Shown here: piece after piece, positions 9,543-20,511 of the stretch
How positions within the stretch are numbered: position 1 is the first letter of the stretch
Layout of the letters: each line of letters opens with the position of its first letter
From: Shewanella gaetbuli
Lineage (GTDB): Bacteria; Pseudomonadota; Gammaproteobacteria; Enterobacterales; Shewanellaceae
Length of the DNA stretch: 64,000 bases
Reading direction: 5' to 3'
Assembly: GCF_023284065.1 (NCBI RefSeq)
Contig: NZ_JAKIKP010000010.1
Span: 1-64,000, forward strand
Made by a program: the position numbers and the translations under genes
The notes under the pieces: model-generated
Database searches by the model: none
Seen by the model: only the letters and a program-made list of their open reading frames with translations
What the model was told of the DNA's origin: nothing

Positions 9543-10487
9543 TTGGATAAGATCTTTGTAGATGAAGCAGTCACTGAACTGCGTACAATTGGTGATATGT
9601 TACGCTGGGGTGTGAGTCGATTTAATGATGCTGGTATATATTATGGTCACGGCACAGACAACGCTTGGGACGAAGCTATCGCTTTGGTTTTTCATGCACT
9701 ACACCTTCCTGAAGAAATTGGTCAGCAAGTTATTCATACAAACCTCACCAGCAGCGAAAAGCATAAAATTGTTGAATTGATTATTCGCCGAGTACGTGAG
9801 CGTTTACCTGTACCTTACCTAACCAACAAAGCTCGTTTTGCTGGGCTTGAGTTTTTTGTTGATGAACGTGTACTTGTGCCACGTTCTCCAATTGCCGAAA
9901 TGATTAATAACAACTTCAGCCCTTGGTTATATAACAAGCCGGTTAATCGTATTATGGACTTATGTACTGGCAGTGGTTGTATTGCTATTGCCTGTGCTTA
10001 TGCATTCGAAGATGCTGAAGTTGATGCACTTGATATTAGTGAAGACGCTTTAGAAGTTGCCCAAGTCAATATTGAAGGCTTAGGGGTAATGGATCGTGTT
10101 TTCCCAATTCAATCTGATATTTTCTCATCTATTCCTAAAGGGCCACAGTACGACTTAATTGTTTCAAACCCTCCTTATGTTGATGAAGAAGACATTGGCG
10201 ATATGCCTGAAGAGTATCACCATGAGCCTGAAATTGGTTTAGCTTCAGGACGCGATGGCCTTGATTTAACCAAGCGTATTTTAGCTAATGCGGCAGATTA
10301 TTTGACCGAAAACGGTGTCTTAGTCGTAGAAGTAGGTAACTCAATGGTTCACTTAATTGAGCTATTCCCAGATGTACCATTTACCTGGGTTGAGTTCGAA
10401 TTTGGTGGTGACGGTGTATTTGTATTAACTCGTGATCAGCTAGTTGAAAATGAATCACTTTTCGCCATCTATAAAGATAGTGAATAA
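9543..10487 (+). CDS. prmB: 50S ribosomal protein L3 N5-glutamine methyltransferase PrmB
   Basis: 314 residues (family about 310). It is a class I SAM methyltransferase with the SAM-binding segment [16 protein letters not shown] (from about residue 138) and the N5-glutamine methyltransferase signature [10 protein letters not shown] (near 209). It methylates a glutamine of ribosomal protein L3. The start is TTG at 9543, chosen because AGGAG at 9532-9536 sits seven to eight bases upstream and the resulting N-terminus matches the family length. It is followed 60 bp later by aroC, a conserved pair. Confidence 0.95.
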   Translation: MDKIFVDEAVTELRTIGDMLRWGVSRFNDAGIYYGHGTDNAWDEAIALVFHALHLPEEIGQQVIHTNLTSSEKHKIVELIIRRVRERLPVPYLTNKARFAGLEFFVDERVLVPRSPIAEMINNNFSPWLYNKPVNRIMDLCTGSGCIAIACAYAFEDAEVDALDISEDALEVAQVNIEGLGVMDRVFPIQSDIFSSIPKGPQYDLIVSNPPYVDEEDIGDMPEEYHHEPEIGLASGRDGLDLTKRILANAADYLTENGVLVVEVGNSMVHLIELFPDVPFTWVEFEFGGDGVFVLTRDQLVENESLFAIYKDSE

Positions 10488-10547
10488 TAAGTACGTATTA
10501 GTGTAGCATTACACTTGGTCATTTATTAGAAGAGGTAAAGAGGGCGC

Positions 10548-11642
10548 ATGTCAGGAAACAGTATAGGGCAAAACTTTGTTGTCACCACTTTTGGTGAAAG
10601 TCACGGCGTGGCGCTTGGATGTATTATTGACGGTTGTCCTCCTGGACTTGAGCTAAGTGTTGAAGATATGCAGCATGACTTAGACCGACGTCGCCCTGGT
10701 ACCTCTCGTTACACTACCGCACGACGCGAAGCTGATGAAGTACGCATTTTATCTGGGGTATTTGAAGGTAAAACGACAGGTACTTCAATTGGTTTATTGA
10801 TTGAAAATACTGATCAACGCAGCCAAGACTATTCAAATATTAAAGACCTGTTTCGTCCGGGGCATGCCGACTATACCTATCAGCAAAAGTATGGACTACG
10901 TGATTACCGTGGCGGTGGACGTTCTTCTGCCCGTGAAACGGCAATGCGAGTTGCTGCTGGTGCAGTGGCTAAAAAATATTTAAAGGCTGTGCATGGTATC
11001 GAAATTCATGGCTATATGTCACAACTTGGTCCCATTTGCGCTGAAACCATTGATTTAGCACAAATTGAGCAGAATGCGTTTTTCTTCCCCGATGCCTCGA
11101 AACTAGAAGCGCTAGATGAATATATGCGCGATTTAAAAAAATCGGGTGATTCAATTGGTGCAAAAATTACCGTTGCAGCAACAGGGGTTCCTGTTGGATT
11201 AGGTGAACCTGTATTTGACAGACTAGATGCTGATATCGCCCATGCACTTATGGGGATTAATGCGGTAAAAGGCGTTGAAATAGGTGACGGTTTTGGGGTG
11301 GTAACTCAAAAAGGCTCTGAAGGACGCGACTTAATGTCTCCAGAGGGATTTGAGTCAAACCATGCCGGTGGCGTACTTGGTGGTATATCTTCTGGTCAGC
11401 CAGTGGTTGCGCATATTGCTTTAAAGCCGACTTCAAGTATCAGTGTGCCGGGTCAAAGTATGACCGTACAAGGTAATGTTGCTGATGTTGTTACCAAAGG
11501 TCGTCATGACCCTTGTGTTGGTATTCGTGCCGTACCCATTGCCGAAGCCATGTTAGCTATAGTATTGATGGATCATTTACTACGTCATCGCGCTCAAAAT
11601 CAGGATGTAAACAGCCAAACCCCAGTTATCGGAATGCGCTAA
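10548..11642 (+). CDS. aroC: chorismate synthase
   Basis: 364 residues (E. coli 361). It begins [20 protein letters not shown], the family N-terminal signature, and contains [14 protein letters not shown] and the arginine/serine FMN-binding segment [13 protein letters not shown]. It converts EPSP to chorismate, the last shared step of aromatic amino-acid synthesis, with reduced FMN. It lies downstream of prmB and ends with a TAA that directly touches the ATG of the next gene, so translation of the transporter is probably coupled. Confidence 0.97.
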   Translation: MSGNSIGQNFVVTTFGESHGVALGCIIDGCPPGLELSVEDMQHDLDRRRPGTSRYTTARREADEVRILSGVFEGKTTGTSIGLLIENTDQRSQDYSNIKDLFRPGHADYTYQQKYGLRDYRGGGRSSARETAMRVAAGAVAKKYLKAVHGIEIHGYMSQLGPICAETIDLAQIEQNAFFFPDASKLEALDEYMRDLKKSGDSIGAKITVAATGVPVGLGEPVFDRLDADIAHALMGINAVKGVEIGDGFGVVTQKGSEGRDLMSPEGFESNHAGGVLGGISSGQPVVAHIALKPTSSISVPGQSMTVQGNVADVVTKGRHDPCVGIRAVPIAEAMLAIVLMDHLLRHRAQNQDVNSQTPVIGMR

Positions 11643-12851
11643 ATGCCAATCAGTTCTAGCCCTGAGTTTCAGCTTCGCTGGCTCAGGGCTTGTTATTTCT
11701 TCTTCTTCGCTATTCTTGGCGTATTAGTTCCTTACCTTGGCGTGTTCTTCGACTCTCGCGGTTTTAGTGCTCAAGAGATTGGTTCCTTACTTGCTATTTT
11801 AATGGCCACGAGGATTATTGCCCCTAACATTTGGGCGGTGGTCGCTGATAGAACCGGCATGCGGGCGGGGTTAGTTAAGCTAGGTGCCTTGTGCGCCGCA
11901 ATTACTTTTATCAGCTTTTTCTTTGAAGGTAGTTTTTGGTATTTAGCTATTAGCCTGACCATTTATACCTTCTTTTGGAATGCTATTTTGGCGCAGTTAG
12001 AAGTGATCACCCTTGAAACCTTAGGGGATAATGCTAATCAGTATGGCGCCATACGCAGTTGGGGCAGTGTCGGCTATATCGTATTGGTGATACTTGCTGG
12101 CTGGGGCATTGACCAGTTTGGCGCTCAAGTATTACCTTTCATAGGTATGGCACTGTTTATCGGCTTGTTGTTGAGTTCATTGCCTCTGCCCTCAACCAAA
12201 GCTTCAGTGTTAGACAGTAAACAAAGGCCAAAACTTCAACTTGATAAATCGATAGTGTTATTTTTACTTTCGGCTTTATTACTGCAAATGAGTGTTGGGC
12301 CATTTTACGGCTTTTTTGTTTTATACCTTAAACAAGTGGGTTACTCAGAAACCTTTGCTGGTGTCATGGTGGCTTTGGGCGTATTAGCTGAAATAGGTAT
12401 CTTTTTGTATGCGTCTAAATTAATTGGCAAATATGGTTTACGCCTGTTACTTATTTTTAGTGTAGGGGTAACTGCACTGAGGTGGCTTATTTTAGGCTAC
12501 TATCCTGACTCAATTGTCATGTTGGTTTTTAGCCAAGTGTTACACGCATTTACTTTTGGTTTAACTCATGCCGTGTCAATCCAGTTTATACATCGTCATT
12601 TTGGTGTTCATCACCGAAGTACAGGCCAAGCTTTATATGCCAGTTTAAGTTTTGGTGTTGGTGGTGCAATAGGTACATGGATTAGCGGTTATATATGGGG
12701 TGACGGTTCAGGAGCCGTTTATGTGTGGGTATTTGCCGCAGCATGTGCAATTGCATCAGCTGTCGCTGTTATCTTGATCCCCAATATGAATGGTAAAAAT
12801 CAACAATTGGCAGAAGAAGTATCGCAATTAACGACTAAGGAGCAAGCGTGA
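11643..12851 (+). CDS. MFS transporter of the MFS_1-like (HcaT/nucleoside symporter-like) group
   Basis: 402 residues with about twelve hydrophobic segments. The N-terminus FQLRWLRACYFFFFAILGVLVPYLGVFFDSRGF and the inter-helix motif VADRTGMRAG suit the family that includes the 3-phenylpropionate permease HcaT. It starts on the base after the aroC stop and its own stop overlaps the GTG of the next gene (GTGA), so it sits inside a tight operon. The substrate is unknown; the family label rests on overall pattern. Confidence 0.8.
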   Translation: MPISSSPEFQLRWLRACYFFFFAILGVLVPYLGVFFDSRGFSAQEIGSLLAILMATRIIAPNIWAVVADRTGMRAGLVKLGALCAAITFISFFFEGSFWYLAISLTIYTFFWNAILAQLEVITLETLGDNANQYGAIRSWGSVGYIVLVILAGWGIDQFGAQVLPFIGMALFIGLLLSSLPLPSTKASVLDSKQRPKLQLDKSIVLFLLSALLLQMSVGPFYGFFVLYLKQVGYSETFAGVMVALGVLAEIGIFLYASKLIGKYGLRLLLIFSVGVTALRWLILGYYPDSIVMLVFSQVLHAFTFGLTHAVSIQFIHRHFGVHHRSTGQALYASLSFGVGGAIGTWISGYIWGDGSGAVYVWVFAAACAIASAVAVILIPNMNGKNQQLAEEVSQLTTKEQA

Positions 12852-13993
12852 AACCGTTTCGTTTAGGTTTAGTGATTAACCCGTTAGCAGGTTTAGGTGG
12901 CAGTGTTGGGCTGAAAGGTTCAGATGGTGTTGCACAACTAGCGATTGAAAAAGGCGCAGAACCTAAATCACATTTGCGAATGCAACAAGCATTAGAGGTT
13001 ATTCAACCGTTTAAAGACCGAATTGAAGTGATAACCGCAAATGATCAAATGGGTGAAACACTTGCCAAGCAGCTCGGCTTTAACACGCAAGTTGCTTATA
13101 TAAGTGAGCCAATGATTGAACAAGACGGTTTTAGGACTAGCGCCCAAGATACTAAAAATGCTGTCCACGCCATTATAAGCCAGCCGTTAGACCTGCTATT
13201 ATTTGCCGGTGGCGATGGCACCGCTAGAGATGTCTATGCAGTGGTTCAAGATACGGTTCCGGTATTGGGCGTACCAGCCGGGGTGAAAATTCATTCTGGT
13301 GTTTATGGTATTACTCCACATGCATCAGGTTTAGTGGTCAAAATGTTACTTGAAGGCGAATTAGTTAGTCTAATGAGCGCCGATGTAATGGACATTGATG
13401 AAACCGAATTTAGGCAAGGAAACGTGAAGGCCAAGCGCTTTGGCGAAATGTTAGTGCCTGCTGAGCCTCGATACGTACAAGCCGTTAAAATGGGCGGTAA
13501 AGAAGTTGATGAATTGGTATTAGCCGATATTGCCGCTGATGTTATTGAGTCAATGGAAGACGAATTATTTATTATGGGTTCGGGCAGTACCGTTGCCGCA
13601 ATTATGGAAGATTTATATCTTGAAAACACCTTACTGGGTGTTGACGTTATTCAAGATAAACAATTGCTAGCTACAGATGTTACCGCACAACAATTACTCG
13701 AACTAACACAGAATCAACCGACTAAATTAGTGATTACATTAATTGGTGGCCAAGGCCATGTGTTAGGGCGAGGCAATCAGCAATTGTCGCCAAGTTTGAT
13801 AAAACAGCTTGGAAAAGACAATATTTTGATTGTTGCAACAAAAACAAAGCTAAAAGCACTTGAAGGTCGTCCATTAATTGTGGATAGTGGCGACCCAGAA
13901 TTAGATAAAGCCCTAAGTGGTTATTATAAAGTTATCACTGGTTACCACGATTACGTCATGTATCAGGTAGCCAACCCAGATTTGGTGGAATAA
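12848..13993 (+). CDS. ATP-NAD kinase family protein
   Basis: 381 residues. The N-terminus KPFRLGLVINPLAGLGGSVGLKGSDG and the nucleotide-binding GGDGTARDV (near residue 119) are those of the ATP-NAD/AcoX kinase family, longer than the housekeeping NadK (about 290). Much of the AcoX-like C-terminal half is present (IMGSGSTVAAIMEDL, LIGGQGHVLGRGNQQLSP). It is predicted to phosphorylate NAD or a related diphosphate nucleotide; the true substrate of this subfamily is not settled. GTG start at 12848, overlapping the upstream stop by four bases; yfcL follows four bases after its stop. Confidence 0.8.
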   Translation: MKPFRLGLVINPLAGLGGSVGLKGSDGVAQLAIEKGAEPKSHLRMQQALEVIQPFKDRIEVITANDQMGETLAKQLGFNTQVAYISEPMIEQDGFRTSAQDTKNAVHAIISQPLDLLLFAGGDGTARDVYAVVQDTVPVLGVPAGVKIHSGVYGITPHASGLVVKMLLEGELVSLMSADVMDIDETEFRQGNVKAKRFGEMLVPAEPRYVQAVKMGGKEVDELVLADIAADVIESMEDELFIMGSGSTVAAIMEDLYLENTLLGVDVIQDKQLLATDVTAQQLLELTQNQPTKLVITLIGGQGHVLGRGNQQLSPSLIKQLGKDNILIVATKTKLKALEGRPLIVDSGDPELDKALSGYYKVITGYHDYVMYQVANPDLVE

Positions 13994-13997
13994 ACCC

Positions 13998-14276
13998 ATG
14001 TTAGAAAAGTATGATGCAGCAATAGAGTCTTGGATTGAAGAAACCGTAAGCCATGGTGATGATGATGCACTATTTGCCAGCGGTTACTTACAAGGTCATA
14101 TCGCGGTTGTATTAGCAGAGTTAGAAGTTGAAGCAGAGCAGGGAATAGACGCTTTAGACGCTAAAGTTGCCAACTGTTTAACGCTGGCCAATGAAGAGCT
14201 TAATGACGACGATTATCAGCTTGTAACCCAAGCTTGGCAGCAATTGCGTGGTCGCATTGTTAGTGCCGCGGCATAG
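13998..14276 (+). CDS. yfcL: YfcL family protein
   Basis: 92 residues, acidic, mostly helical (MLEKYDAAIESWIEETVSHGDDDALFASGYL...). It matches the small YfcL family found near aroC/mnmC in enterics and Shewanella. Its function is not known. It begins four bases after the NAD kinase-like gene and is followed at 14 bp by an RNA methyltransferase, so all five genes from aroC onward may be co-transcribed. Confidence 0.75.
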   Translation: MLEKYDAAIESWIEETVSHGDDDALFASGYLQGHIAVVLAELEVEAEQGIDALDAKVANCLTLANEELNDDDYQLVTQAWQQLRGRIVSAAA

Positions 14277-14290
14277 GTTTTAAATTAGTC

Positions 14291-14881
14291 ATGACCAATG
14301 TTGAATCGAAATTAAATACCCAGTCAGAACCTCATGAGTCTACAGAAGATTCGACCTTTGTCAGTTTAGGCCTTGTTAACCCTAAAACACCTGTAAACGT
14401 TGCTGGTATTATGCGCGCTTGTGGCTGTTATGGGGTAAACCAAGTTTTTTATACTGGAAATCGCTATGACTTTGCTGTTAAAGCTGAGACCCAATATGAA
14501 GTTGATAAAAAACAAGCGGCTAAAACCATTCCGTTAAAAGGGGTTGAATCTTTATTAGAGCAAGTCCCTGAAGGAAGTAAAATTATATGTGTCGACTTAG
14601 TTGTAGGAGCAACGCCTCTACCTGAGTTTACCCACCCTGAACAAGGTTTTTATATTTTCGGCCCAGAAGATGGCTCTATTCCACAACAACTTATTGATGC
14701 CGCTGATGATGTGGTATACGTCCCCACTAAAGGCTGCATGAATTTAGCCGCTTCAGTTAATGTTCTGTTGTATGACCGACTCGCCAAATCTACTGTTCAT
14801 CAAACAGATGACCAACTAATCCAAAAAAGTCGCGATACTAACAACCGCACTCGTGTAAAACATTGGTTGAAAAAATCTTAA
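14291..14881 (+). CDS. SpoU/TrmH-family RNA methyltransferase
   Basis: 196 residues. It shows the three SPOUT motifs: SLGLVNPKTPVNVAGIMRAC (motif 1, with N and R), YIFGPEDGSIPQQL (motif 2, from about residue 120) and VYVPTKGCMNLAASVNVLLYD (motif 3, near 145-165). It should transfer a methyl group from SAM to a ribose 2'-OH in tRNA or rRNA; the target cannot be read from the sequence. It is the last gene of the aroC cluster. A weak hairpin (TTAACCCT...AGGGTTAA) follows at 14895-14926 without a good U-tract. Confidence 0.82.
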   Translation: MTNVESKLNTQSEPHESTEDSTFVSLGLVNPKTPVNVAGIMRACGCYGVNQVFYTGNRYDFAVKAETQYEVDKKQAAKTIPLKGVESLLEQVPEGSKIICVDLVVGATPLPEFTHPEQGFYIFGPEDGSIPQQLIDAADDVVYVPTKGCMNLAASVNVLLYDRLAKSTVHQTDDQLIQKSRDTNNRTRVKHWLKKS

Positions 14882-14989
14882 ATAAAAAAGGGAGTTAACC
14901 CTCAATGTCTAATAGGGTTAAAAGCTTATTCCCCTTGGAACTTTCGAAACCAATCCTAAAATAACTTTGCCCTTATCGAAATCAATCTT

Positions 14990-15081
14990 GTCATCCTCGA
15001 GATAAGTTATCGAGGATCTGCTTTTTGTATCTCAACGAAATCTAAAGTGGATTCCGGCTCAAAAGCCTTGCCGGAATGACG
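14990..15081. repeat. dispersed palindromic element, copy C (inverted orientation)
   Basis: GTCATCCTCGAGATAAGTTATCGAGGATCTGCT ... GGATTCCGGCTCAAAAGCCTTGCCGGAATGACG is the reverse orientation of the 8.6-kb copies, with the TCGAGG arm slightly diverged. Confidence 0.88.
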
Positions 15082-15133
15082 TTGGATAGAGTACGGAGTT
15101 ATGGGAAGTTTAGTACGGAATGACGCAAAACCT

Positions 15134-15227
15134 CGTCATCCTCGAGATCTGTTATCGAGGATCTGCTTTTGTGTCTTTCGATGAAAACCAAAGCGGATTC
15201 CGGCTCAAAAGCCTTGCCGGAATGACG
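15134..15227. repeat. dispersed palindromic element, copy D
   Basis: A 94-bp unit with intact CCTCGAGATCTGTTATCGAGG and CCGGCTCAAAAGCCTTGCCGG palindromes, followed by partial heads (GGAATGACG) at about 15240 and 15265. Confidence 0.9.
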
Positions 15228-15282
15228 TGGGATAGAGTACAGAATGACGGTGATTCAAAAGCACGGAATGACGTAAAAACCT

Positions 15283-15375
15283 CGTCATCCTCGAGATCTG
15301 TTATCGAGGATCTGTTTTTTGTATTTCAACGAAAGCCAAAGTGGATTCCGGCTCAAAAGCCTTACCGGAATGACG
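15283..15375. repeat. dispersed palindromic element, copy E
   Basis: A 93-bp unit, same orientation as copies C and D. The stretch 14882-15500 contains only these elements and short AT-rich linkers; I see no gene in it. Confidence 0.9.
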
Positions 15376-15504
15376 TGGAGTTTAGTACGGAATGAGGGTT
15401 TGATTAGACCATTACAAATGACAGAGATTCTAGCGTTGGGTCTGTAAATAAAACATCTTCGTTAAGCGATTGAATTGGTGTGTAAGAATTGCATATAAAA
15501 AACA

Positions 15505-15552
15505 AGGAAGATTTGTAACTAGGAAGATTTGTAACTAGGAAGATTTGTAACT
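15505..15552. repeat. 16-bp tandem repeat, three copies
   Basis: AGGAAGATTTGTAACT occurs three times head to tail, directly downstream (in transcription sense) of the last initiator tRNA gene. No terminator hairpin is visible there. Confidence 0.9.
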
Positions 15553-15559
15553 AGGAAAT

Positions 15560-15636
<77 letters not shown>

Positions 15637-15668
15637 ACTGAATTTTTTGTTTGCGTTTTTAATCAAAT

Positions 15669-15745
<77 letters not shown>

Positions 15746-15824
15746 ACTGATTTGAATCGCTACGTTTATCTTTATTTTAGAACTCACTCTTAAACTGATT
15801 GCATTTAATGGTTCATTCTTAAAT

Positions 15825-15901
<77 letters not shown>

Positions 15902-15960
15902 TCCGATAAACGCTGCTTTGTATTCTGCATCTAAACGTTGCGTCCTTCAAAGCGGGGCGA

Positions 15961-15989
15961 ACTATAACGACTGGGCATGGCCTTTGCAA
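15961..15989 (-). promoter_or_regulatory. sigma-70 promoter of the initiator tRNA operon
   Basis: On the minus strand TTGCAA, 17 bases, TATAGT, then a GC-rich discriminator (TCGCCCCGC) typical of stringently controlled stable-RNA promoters. It is positioned correctly for the three tRNA-fMet genes. The rest of 15990-16211 shows nothing I can name. Confidence 0.75.
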
Positions 15990-16211
15990 GTCTATTTTAT
16001 AAAAAAAGGTTTAACTGGTGATAAAGTGGCCTAATGTATGATTACTGCTCGCCTAAACGCATAAAACTGAGCCTATTTAAGTTCACTCGCCTACTTTAAT
16101 AGCGGGGTATCAACATATATCTAGTGGCAAATTCGATAAGTCGTTGGGGATATGGCTGTGAACAGGTATAATGCGCAACAGAATTTTTACCTTAAGATGA
16201 TGCGTTAATCC

Positions 16212-18347
16212 ATGTTTAATTTTTTTGCTGCCGCCCCTAAAGGGTTTGAATATAGCCTTGCTTGTGAACTTAAAGCATTTGGTGCACATGACGTTAAAGA
16301 AAGCGTTGCTGGTGTGTACTTTTCTGCTCCTCTTGAGCTTGCTTACCGTATAACTTTATGGACAAGGTTAGCGAGTCGAATTGTACTGGTTATTTATAAA
16401 GGACCATGTGAGTCACCTGAGCAACTTTATAATGCGGCCTACTGCATTGACTGGACATCGCATTTTTCAAATAAAAATACCTTTAGTATCGACTTCCATG
16501 GTACTGGAGGTTTTATTAACAACACCCAGTTTGGGGCGTTAAAAATTAAAGATGCGGTTGTTGACCGTTTCCGTGATGACGGTGAAAACCGCCCTGATGT
16601 TGCTCGTATCAACCCTGATTTTAAAATTGATGCCCATTATAGAAATGGTCAAGTCACCATTTCAATGAACTTCTCGGGTTCAGCTCTGCATCAACGTGGT
16701 TATCGCTCTACCACTGGTGAAGCACCATTAAAAGAGAACTTAGCAGCCAATATGTTGGCTCGTTCAGGCTGGCAACAACAACCTACCACCTTGTTTGACC
16801 CATTCTGTGGTAGTGGCACTATTTTGATTGAAGCAGCTTTGATTGCAGCAGATATTGCTCCAGGTTTACAACGTGAGCGCTTTGGTTTTGAAAACTGGCG
16901 TAGTCACAATGCGACGATGTGGCAGACAGTGTTAGATGAAGCTAAAGCTAGAGCATCATTAGGTAAAACACGTTGCGACATTAAATTTTATGGTTCAGAT
17001 ATCGATTCACGTTTAGTGGCGCTGGCTAAACGCAATGCACAAAATGCTGGTGTGGCTGATTTAATTGAATTTACGGTTAACAATGCACTAAACGTTGCAC
17101 CTCCTGCATCAGAAGGCTTTATGATTTCAAACCCGCCTTATGGTGAGCGTTTAGGTAGCGTAACCGAGCTATTACAACTTTATTACCAGTTAGGTGATAA
17201 ATTCAAAAAAGAATTTGGTGGCTGGAAAGTGGCCATGTTGTGTAGCGACGTTGAGCTAATTTCTTCATTAAAGCTTAAAGCTGATAAACAAATGAAAATG
17301 TTTAACGGCTCATTAGAGTGTGCGTTTAACCTTTACACTTTACACGCTAAAAGCACTCGTCGTACTGCACCTGAATTACCAGATGGCGTTGATATTGCAG
17401 ATATTGCACCAGCGTTTGCTAACCGCATTAAAAAGAATATCAAACAGTTAACCAAGTGGGCGAAAAAAGAAAATATCGATAGCTATCGTATATATGATGC
17501 TGATTTACCTGAATATAACGTTGCGATTGATAAATATGTCGATTACGTGGTTATTCAAGAGTATTCCGCGCCTGCCAGTATTCCTGAAGCGGTTACTAAG
17601 CGCCGTGTGAGTGATGTATTGTTATCGTTGCCACACGCTTTAGGTATTAGTCCAGATAGAATCACCCTTAAAACCCGTGAACGTCAAAAAGGCACTAATC
17701 AATACGAAAAACTGGATGATAAAAAGTTAGAAGTGATTACCCAAGAATATAATGCGCGCTTTAAGTTAAATTTAACCGGTTACCTAGATACCGGGCTATT
17801 TTTAGACCACAGAGTAACGCGCAAATTAGTCGGTGAAAAATCACATAACCGCAATGTATTGAATTTATTTTCATACACAGGTTCAGCCTCTGTTCACGCG
17901 GCATTAGGTGGCGCAAAGTCAGTTACCACTGTTGATATGTCAAATACCTATATCAATTGGGCTAAAGAAAACTTCGACTTAAACCAGTTATCTGGCAAGC
18001 AATACCAGTTTATTCAAGCTGACTGCTTACAATGGATAAAAGAGAACAGCCAGCAAAAATATGAGCTGATATTTATTGACCCTCCTACGTTTTCAAACTC
18101 AAAACGTATGGAGGACAGTTGGGATGTACAGCGCGACCACGTCAATATGCTAGGTGATTTAATTAAGTTATTAGCGCCTGATGGCGAGATTATTTTCTCG
18201 AACAACAAACGTAAATTTAAAATGGATATCGACTTGTTGACCAAAATGGGCATGAAGGTCGTTAATATTGACGATAAATGTTTGCCATTGGATTACAAAC
18301 GAAACCCACATATTCACAATGTATGGTTAATTACCCATGCCAAGTAA
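16212..18347 (+). CDS. rlmL: bifunctional 23S rRNA methyltransferase RlmKL (m2G2445 and m7G2069)
   Basis: 711 residues (E. coli RlmKL 702). An N-terminal THUMP domain (about 45-155) is followed by the RlmL methyltransferase ([18 protein letters not shown] near 196; NPPYGERLG near 310). The C-terminal RlmK methyltransferase contains [18 protein letters not shown] near 552 and [10 protein letters not shown] near 624. The protein modifies G2445 and G2069 of 23S rRNA. The ATG at 16212 gives the family N-terminus [13 protein letters not shown]. The 3' end overlaps the glutaredoxin-like gene by 11 bp, so the two are translationally linked. Confidence 0.96.
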   Translation: MFNFFAAAPKGFEYSLACELKAFGAHDVKESVAGVYFSAPLELAYRITLWTRLASRIVLVIYKGPCESPEQLYNAAYCIDWTSHFSNKNTFSIDFHGTGGFINNTQFGALKIKDAVVDRFRDDGENRPDVARINPDFKIDAHYRNGQVTISMNFSGSALHQRGYRSTTGEAPLKENLAANMLARSGWQQQPTTLFDPFCGSGTILIEAALIAADIAPGLQRERFGFENWRSHNATMWQTVLDEAKARASLGKTRCDIKFYGSDIDSRLVALAKRNAQNAGVADLIEFTVNNALNVAPPASEGFMISNPPYGERLGSVTELLQLYYQLGDKFKKEFGGWKVAMLCSDVELISSLKLKADKQMKMFNGSLECAFNLYTLHAKSTRRTAPELPDGVDIADIAPAFANRIKKNIKQLTKWAKKENIDSYRIYDADLPEYNVAIDKYVDYVVIQEYSAPASIPEAVTKRRVSDVLLSLPHALGISPDRITLKTRERQKGTNQYEKLDDKKLEVITQEYNARFKLNLTGYLDTGLFLDHRVTRKLVGEKSHNRNVLNLFSYTGSASVHAALGGAKSVTTVDMSNTYINWAKENFDLNQLSGKQYQFIQADCLQWIKENSQQKYELIFIDPPTFSNSKRMEDSWDVQRDHVNMLGDLIKLLAPDGEIIFSNNKRKFKMDIDLLTKMGMKVVNIDDKCLPLDYKRNPHIHNVWLITHAK

Positions 18348-18567
18348 TCAAGGATATGTGCTGTACCACACAGACGGGTGTCATTTGTGCGAACTAGCTA
18401 AAGCGCTAGTGGATAATGCACAACTGACTTATCAGCACATTGATATATGTGAAGACGCTGAATTAGCCGAGCGATATGGAACTTCCATTCCGGTATTGGC
18501 CCATGGTCAAAAACAATTGTTTTGGCCTTTTGATGCGTCTGAATTAGCAGATTTTTTAGGAGAGTAG
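18337..18567 (+). CDS. glutaredoxin-family (DUF836) thioredoxin-fold protein
   Basis: 76 residues. [17 protein letters not shown] carries the CxxC redox motif (C15/C18), and [10 protein letters not shown] has the cis-proline of thioredoxin folds. This small glutaredoxin-like family is typically found just after rlmKL and before uup in Shewanella/Vibrio-type genomes. The partner is unknown. It overlaps rlmL and ends two bases before the GTG of uup. Confidence 0.8.
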   Translation: MPSNQGYVLYHTDGCHLCELAKALVDNAQLTYQHIDICEDAELAERYGTSIPVLAHGQKQLFWPFDASELADFLGE

Positions 18568-18568
18568 A

Positions 18569-20485
18569 GTGAGTCTTGTTCGAATTAATAATGGTTCTTT
18601 AGCCTATGGTTACACGCCATTATTGCAAAACGCAGATTTTACAATCGAGCCAGGTGAGCGAGTGTGTATTGTTGGCCGAAATGGTGCTGGCAAGTCTAGC
18701 TTAATGAAAGTGTTAGCGGGCGAAGTACTGCTTGATGATGGTGAGTTTAATATCAGTAATGATGTGAATGTAAGCCGTTTACAACAAGACCCCCCTAAAG
18801 CGGAAAAAGGCACGGTTTATGCCTATATTGCCGCCGGTTTGAAAGAAATTGGTGAAGCACTTGAGAAATATCACCAGCTTTCACACGATATCGCTGATGC
18901 GTCGCCAGAAAAAATGGACAGCATGCTCAAGCAAATGCAAAAGCTACAAGAAGTACTTGATCATAACAATGGCTGGCAGCTTGACTCGCGCATTATTCAA
19001 ACCTGTGAATTATTAAGCTTAGACGCTGATAAACCATTAACTGAATTGTCGGGTGGTTGGCAACGTAAAGTCGCCTTAGCAAAAGCGCTTGTGTGTGAAC
19101 CCGATCTATTATTGCTTGATGAGCCAACAAACCATTTAGACATTGATACCATTGAATGGCTAGAACAGTTTTTAATGAACTTCAAAGGGGCAATTGTATT
19201 TGTCAGCCATGATCGTGGCTTTATTCAACGCATGGCGACTCGTATTGTTGACTTAGACCGCGGTGTTGTTACGTCTTGGCCGGGCAGTTATCAAGCTTAC
19301 TTAGACGGTAAGCAAGAGTGGTTAAGAGTTGAAGCTGAAAAAAATGCCCAGTTTGATAAAAAACTTGCAGAAGAAGAAGCTTGGATTCGACAAGGCGTTA
19401 AAGCCAGAAGAACCCGTAATGAGGGTCGAGTCAGAGCCCTTAAAGCATTACGCCAAGAGCGTATGGAGCGTTTAAATCGTCAAGGAAATGCCAAAATGGC
19501 CGTGTCGGATGGACAACGTTCAGGCAAGTTGGTATTCGATATTCAAAATGTTGACTACAACATTCCAGAAAAAAATCTGGTTAAAAACTTCAGTACCACG
19601 GTAATGCGCGGCGATAGAATTGCATTAATTGGCCCGAATGGCTGTGGTAAGTCGACATTAATTAAGTTATTAATCGATCAACTACAACCTCAAGCGGGTG
19701 AGATTAAAGTCGGCACCAAGCTAGAAGTTGCTTACTTTGACCAATACCGTGAAGCACTTGATCCTGAAAAAACCGTAGAAGAAAACGTTGGTGAAGGTAA
19801 AAGTACCGTTACTATCAATGGCCAAGACCGCCACATATTAAGTTATCTTCAAGACTTCTTATTTTCGCCTATGCGCGCAAGAACGCCGGTAAAAGCGTTA
19901 TCTGGTGGTGAGAAGAATCGTCTATTGTTAGCAAGGCTATTATTGCGCCCAGCAAATTTAATTATTCTTGATGAGCCAACAAACGACCTTGATATTGAGA
20001 CCTTAGAATTGCTAGAGTCTCTGCTAACTGATTTTGAAGGCACATTATTAATTGTCAGCCATGACAGGGCATTTATTGATAATACCGTAACAAGTAGCTG
20101 GTGGTTTGCGGGTAATGGCCACTGGAGTGAATACGTTGGTGGCTACCAAGATGCTGTTTCTCAGGGGGCTAAATTTTATTCTGAGGAACCTGTAGCTGAA
20201 TCTGTTGTCGAAACCCCAGTTGTTAAAACGCCAAAACCAGCTAAACCTGCAGAAAAACCAGCCAAAAAGCTGTCATATAAAATGCAGCGTGAGCTAGAAG
20301 AATTACCTGCAAAAATGGAAAAGCTTGAGCAGGAAATAGAATCGTTACAACAGCAAGTTAATAACGCTGATTTTTACAATCAACCACAAGAGATTGTGAA
20401 TGAAACCTTACAGTTATTAGCGCAAACCGAACAAGATTTGGAAACATGCTTTGAGCGTTGGGAAGAGCTTGAGTCATTAAAGTAA
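18569..20485 (+). CDS. uup: ABC-F ATPase Uup
   Basis: 638 residues (E. coli 635). It has two ABC cassettes without membrane segments. The first has Walker A GRNGAGKSS, signature LSGGWQRK and Walker B LLLLDEPTNHLD. The second has GPNGCGKST, LSGGEKNR and LIILDEPTNDLD. The C-terminal coiled coil (about 575-638) is preceded by a proline/lysine-rich linker (TPKPAKPAEKPAKK). The family acts on ribosomes or branched DNA intermediates and affects precise transposon excision. The start is GTG at 18569 with AGGAGAG upstream. Confidence 0.95.
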   Translation: MSLVRINNGSLAYGYTPLLQNADFTIEPGERVCIVGRNGAGKSSLMKVLAGEVLLDDGEFNISNDVNVSRLQQDPPKAEKGTVYAYIAAGLKEIGEALEKYHQLSHDIADASPEKMDSMLKQMQKLQEVLDHNNGWQLDSRIIQTCELLSLDADKPLTELSGGWQRKVALAKALVCEPDLLLLDEPTNHLDIDTIEWLEQFLMNFKGAIVFVSHDRGFIQRMATRIVDLDRGVVTSWPGSYQAYLDGKQEWLRVEAEKNAQFDKKLAEEEAWIRQGVKARRTRNEGRVRALKALRQERMERLNRQGNAKMAVSDGQRSGKLVFDIQNVDYNIPEKNLVKNFSTTVMRGDRIALIGPNGCGKSTLIKLLIDQLQPQAGEIKVGTKLEVAYFDQYREALDPEKTVEENVGEGKSTVTINGQDRHILSYLQDFLFSPMRARTPVKALSGGEKNRLLLARLLLRPANLIILDEPTNDLDIETLELLESLLTDFEGTLLIVSHDRAFIDNTVTSSWWFAGNGHWSEYVGGYQDAVSQGAKFYSEEPVAESVVETPVVKTPKPAKPAEKPAKKLSYKMQRELEELPAKMEKLEQEIESLQQQVNNADFYNQPQEIVNETLQLLAQTEQDLETCFERWEELESLK

Positions 20486-20511
20486 AGAATAATAAAACAG
20501 GAATAGTTTAC

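Noticed and set aside
14895..14926. Terminator after the SpoU-family methyltransferase
   Set aside because: The TTAACCCT/AGGGTTAA stem is not followed by a U-tract; left as a weak hairpin only.
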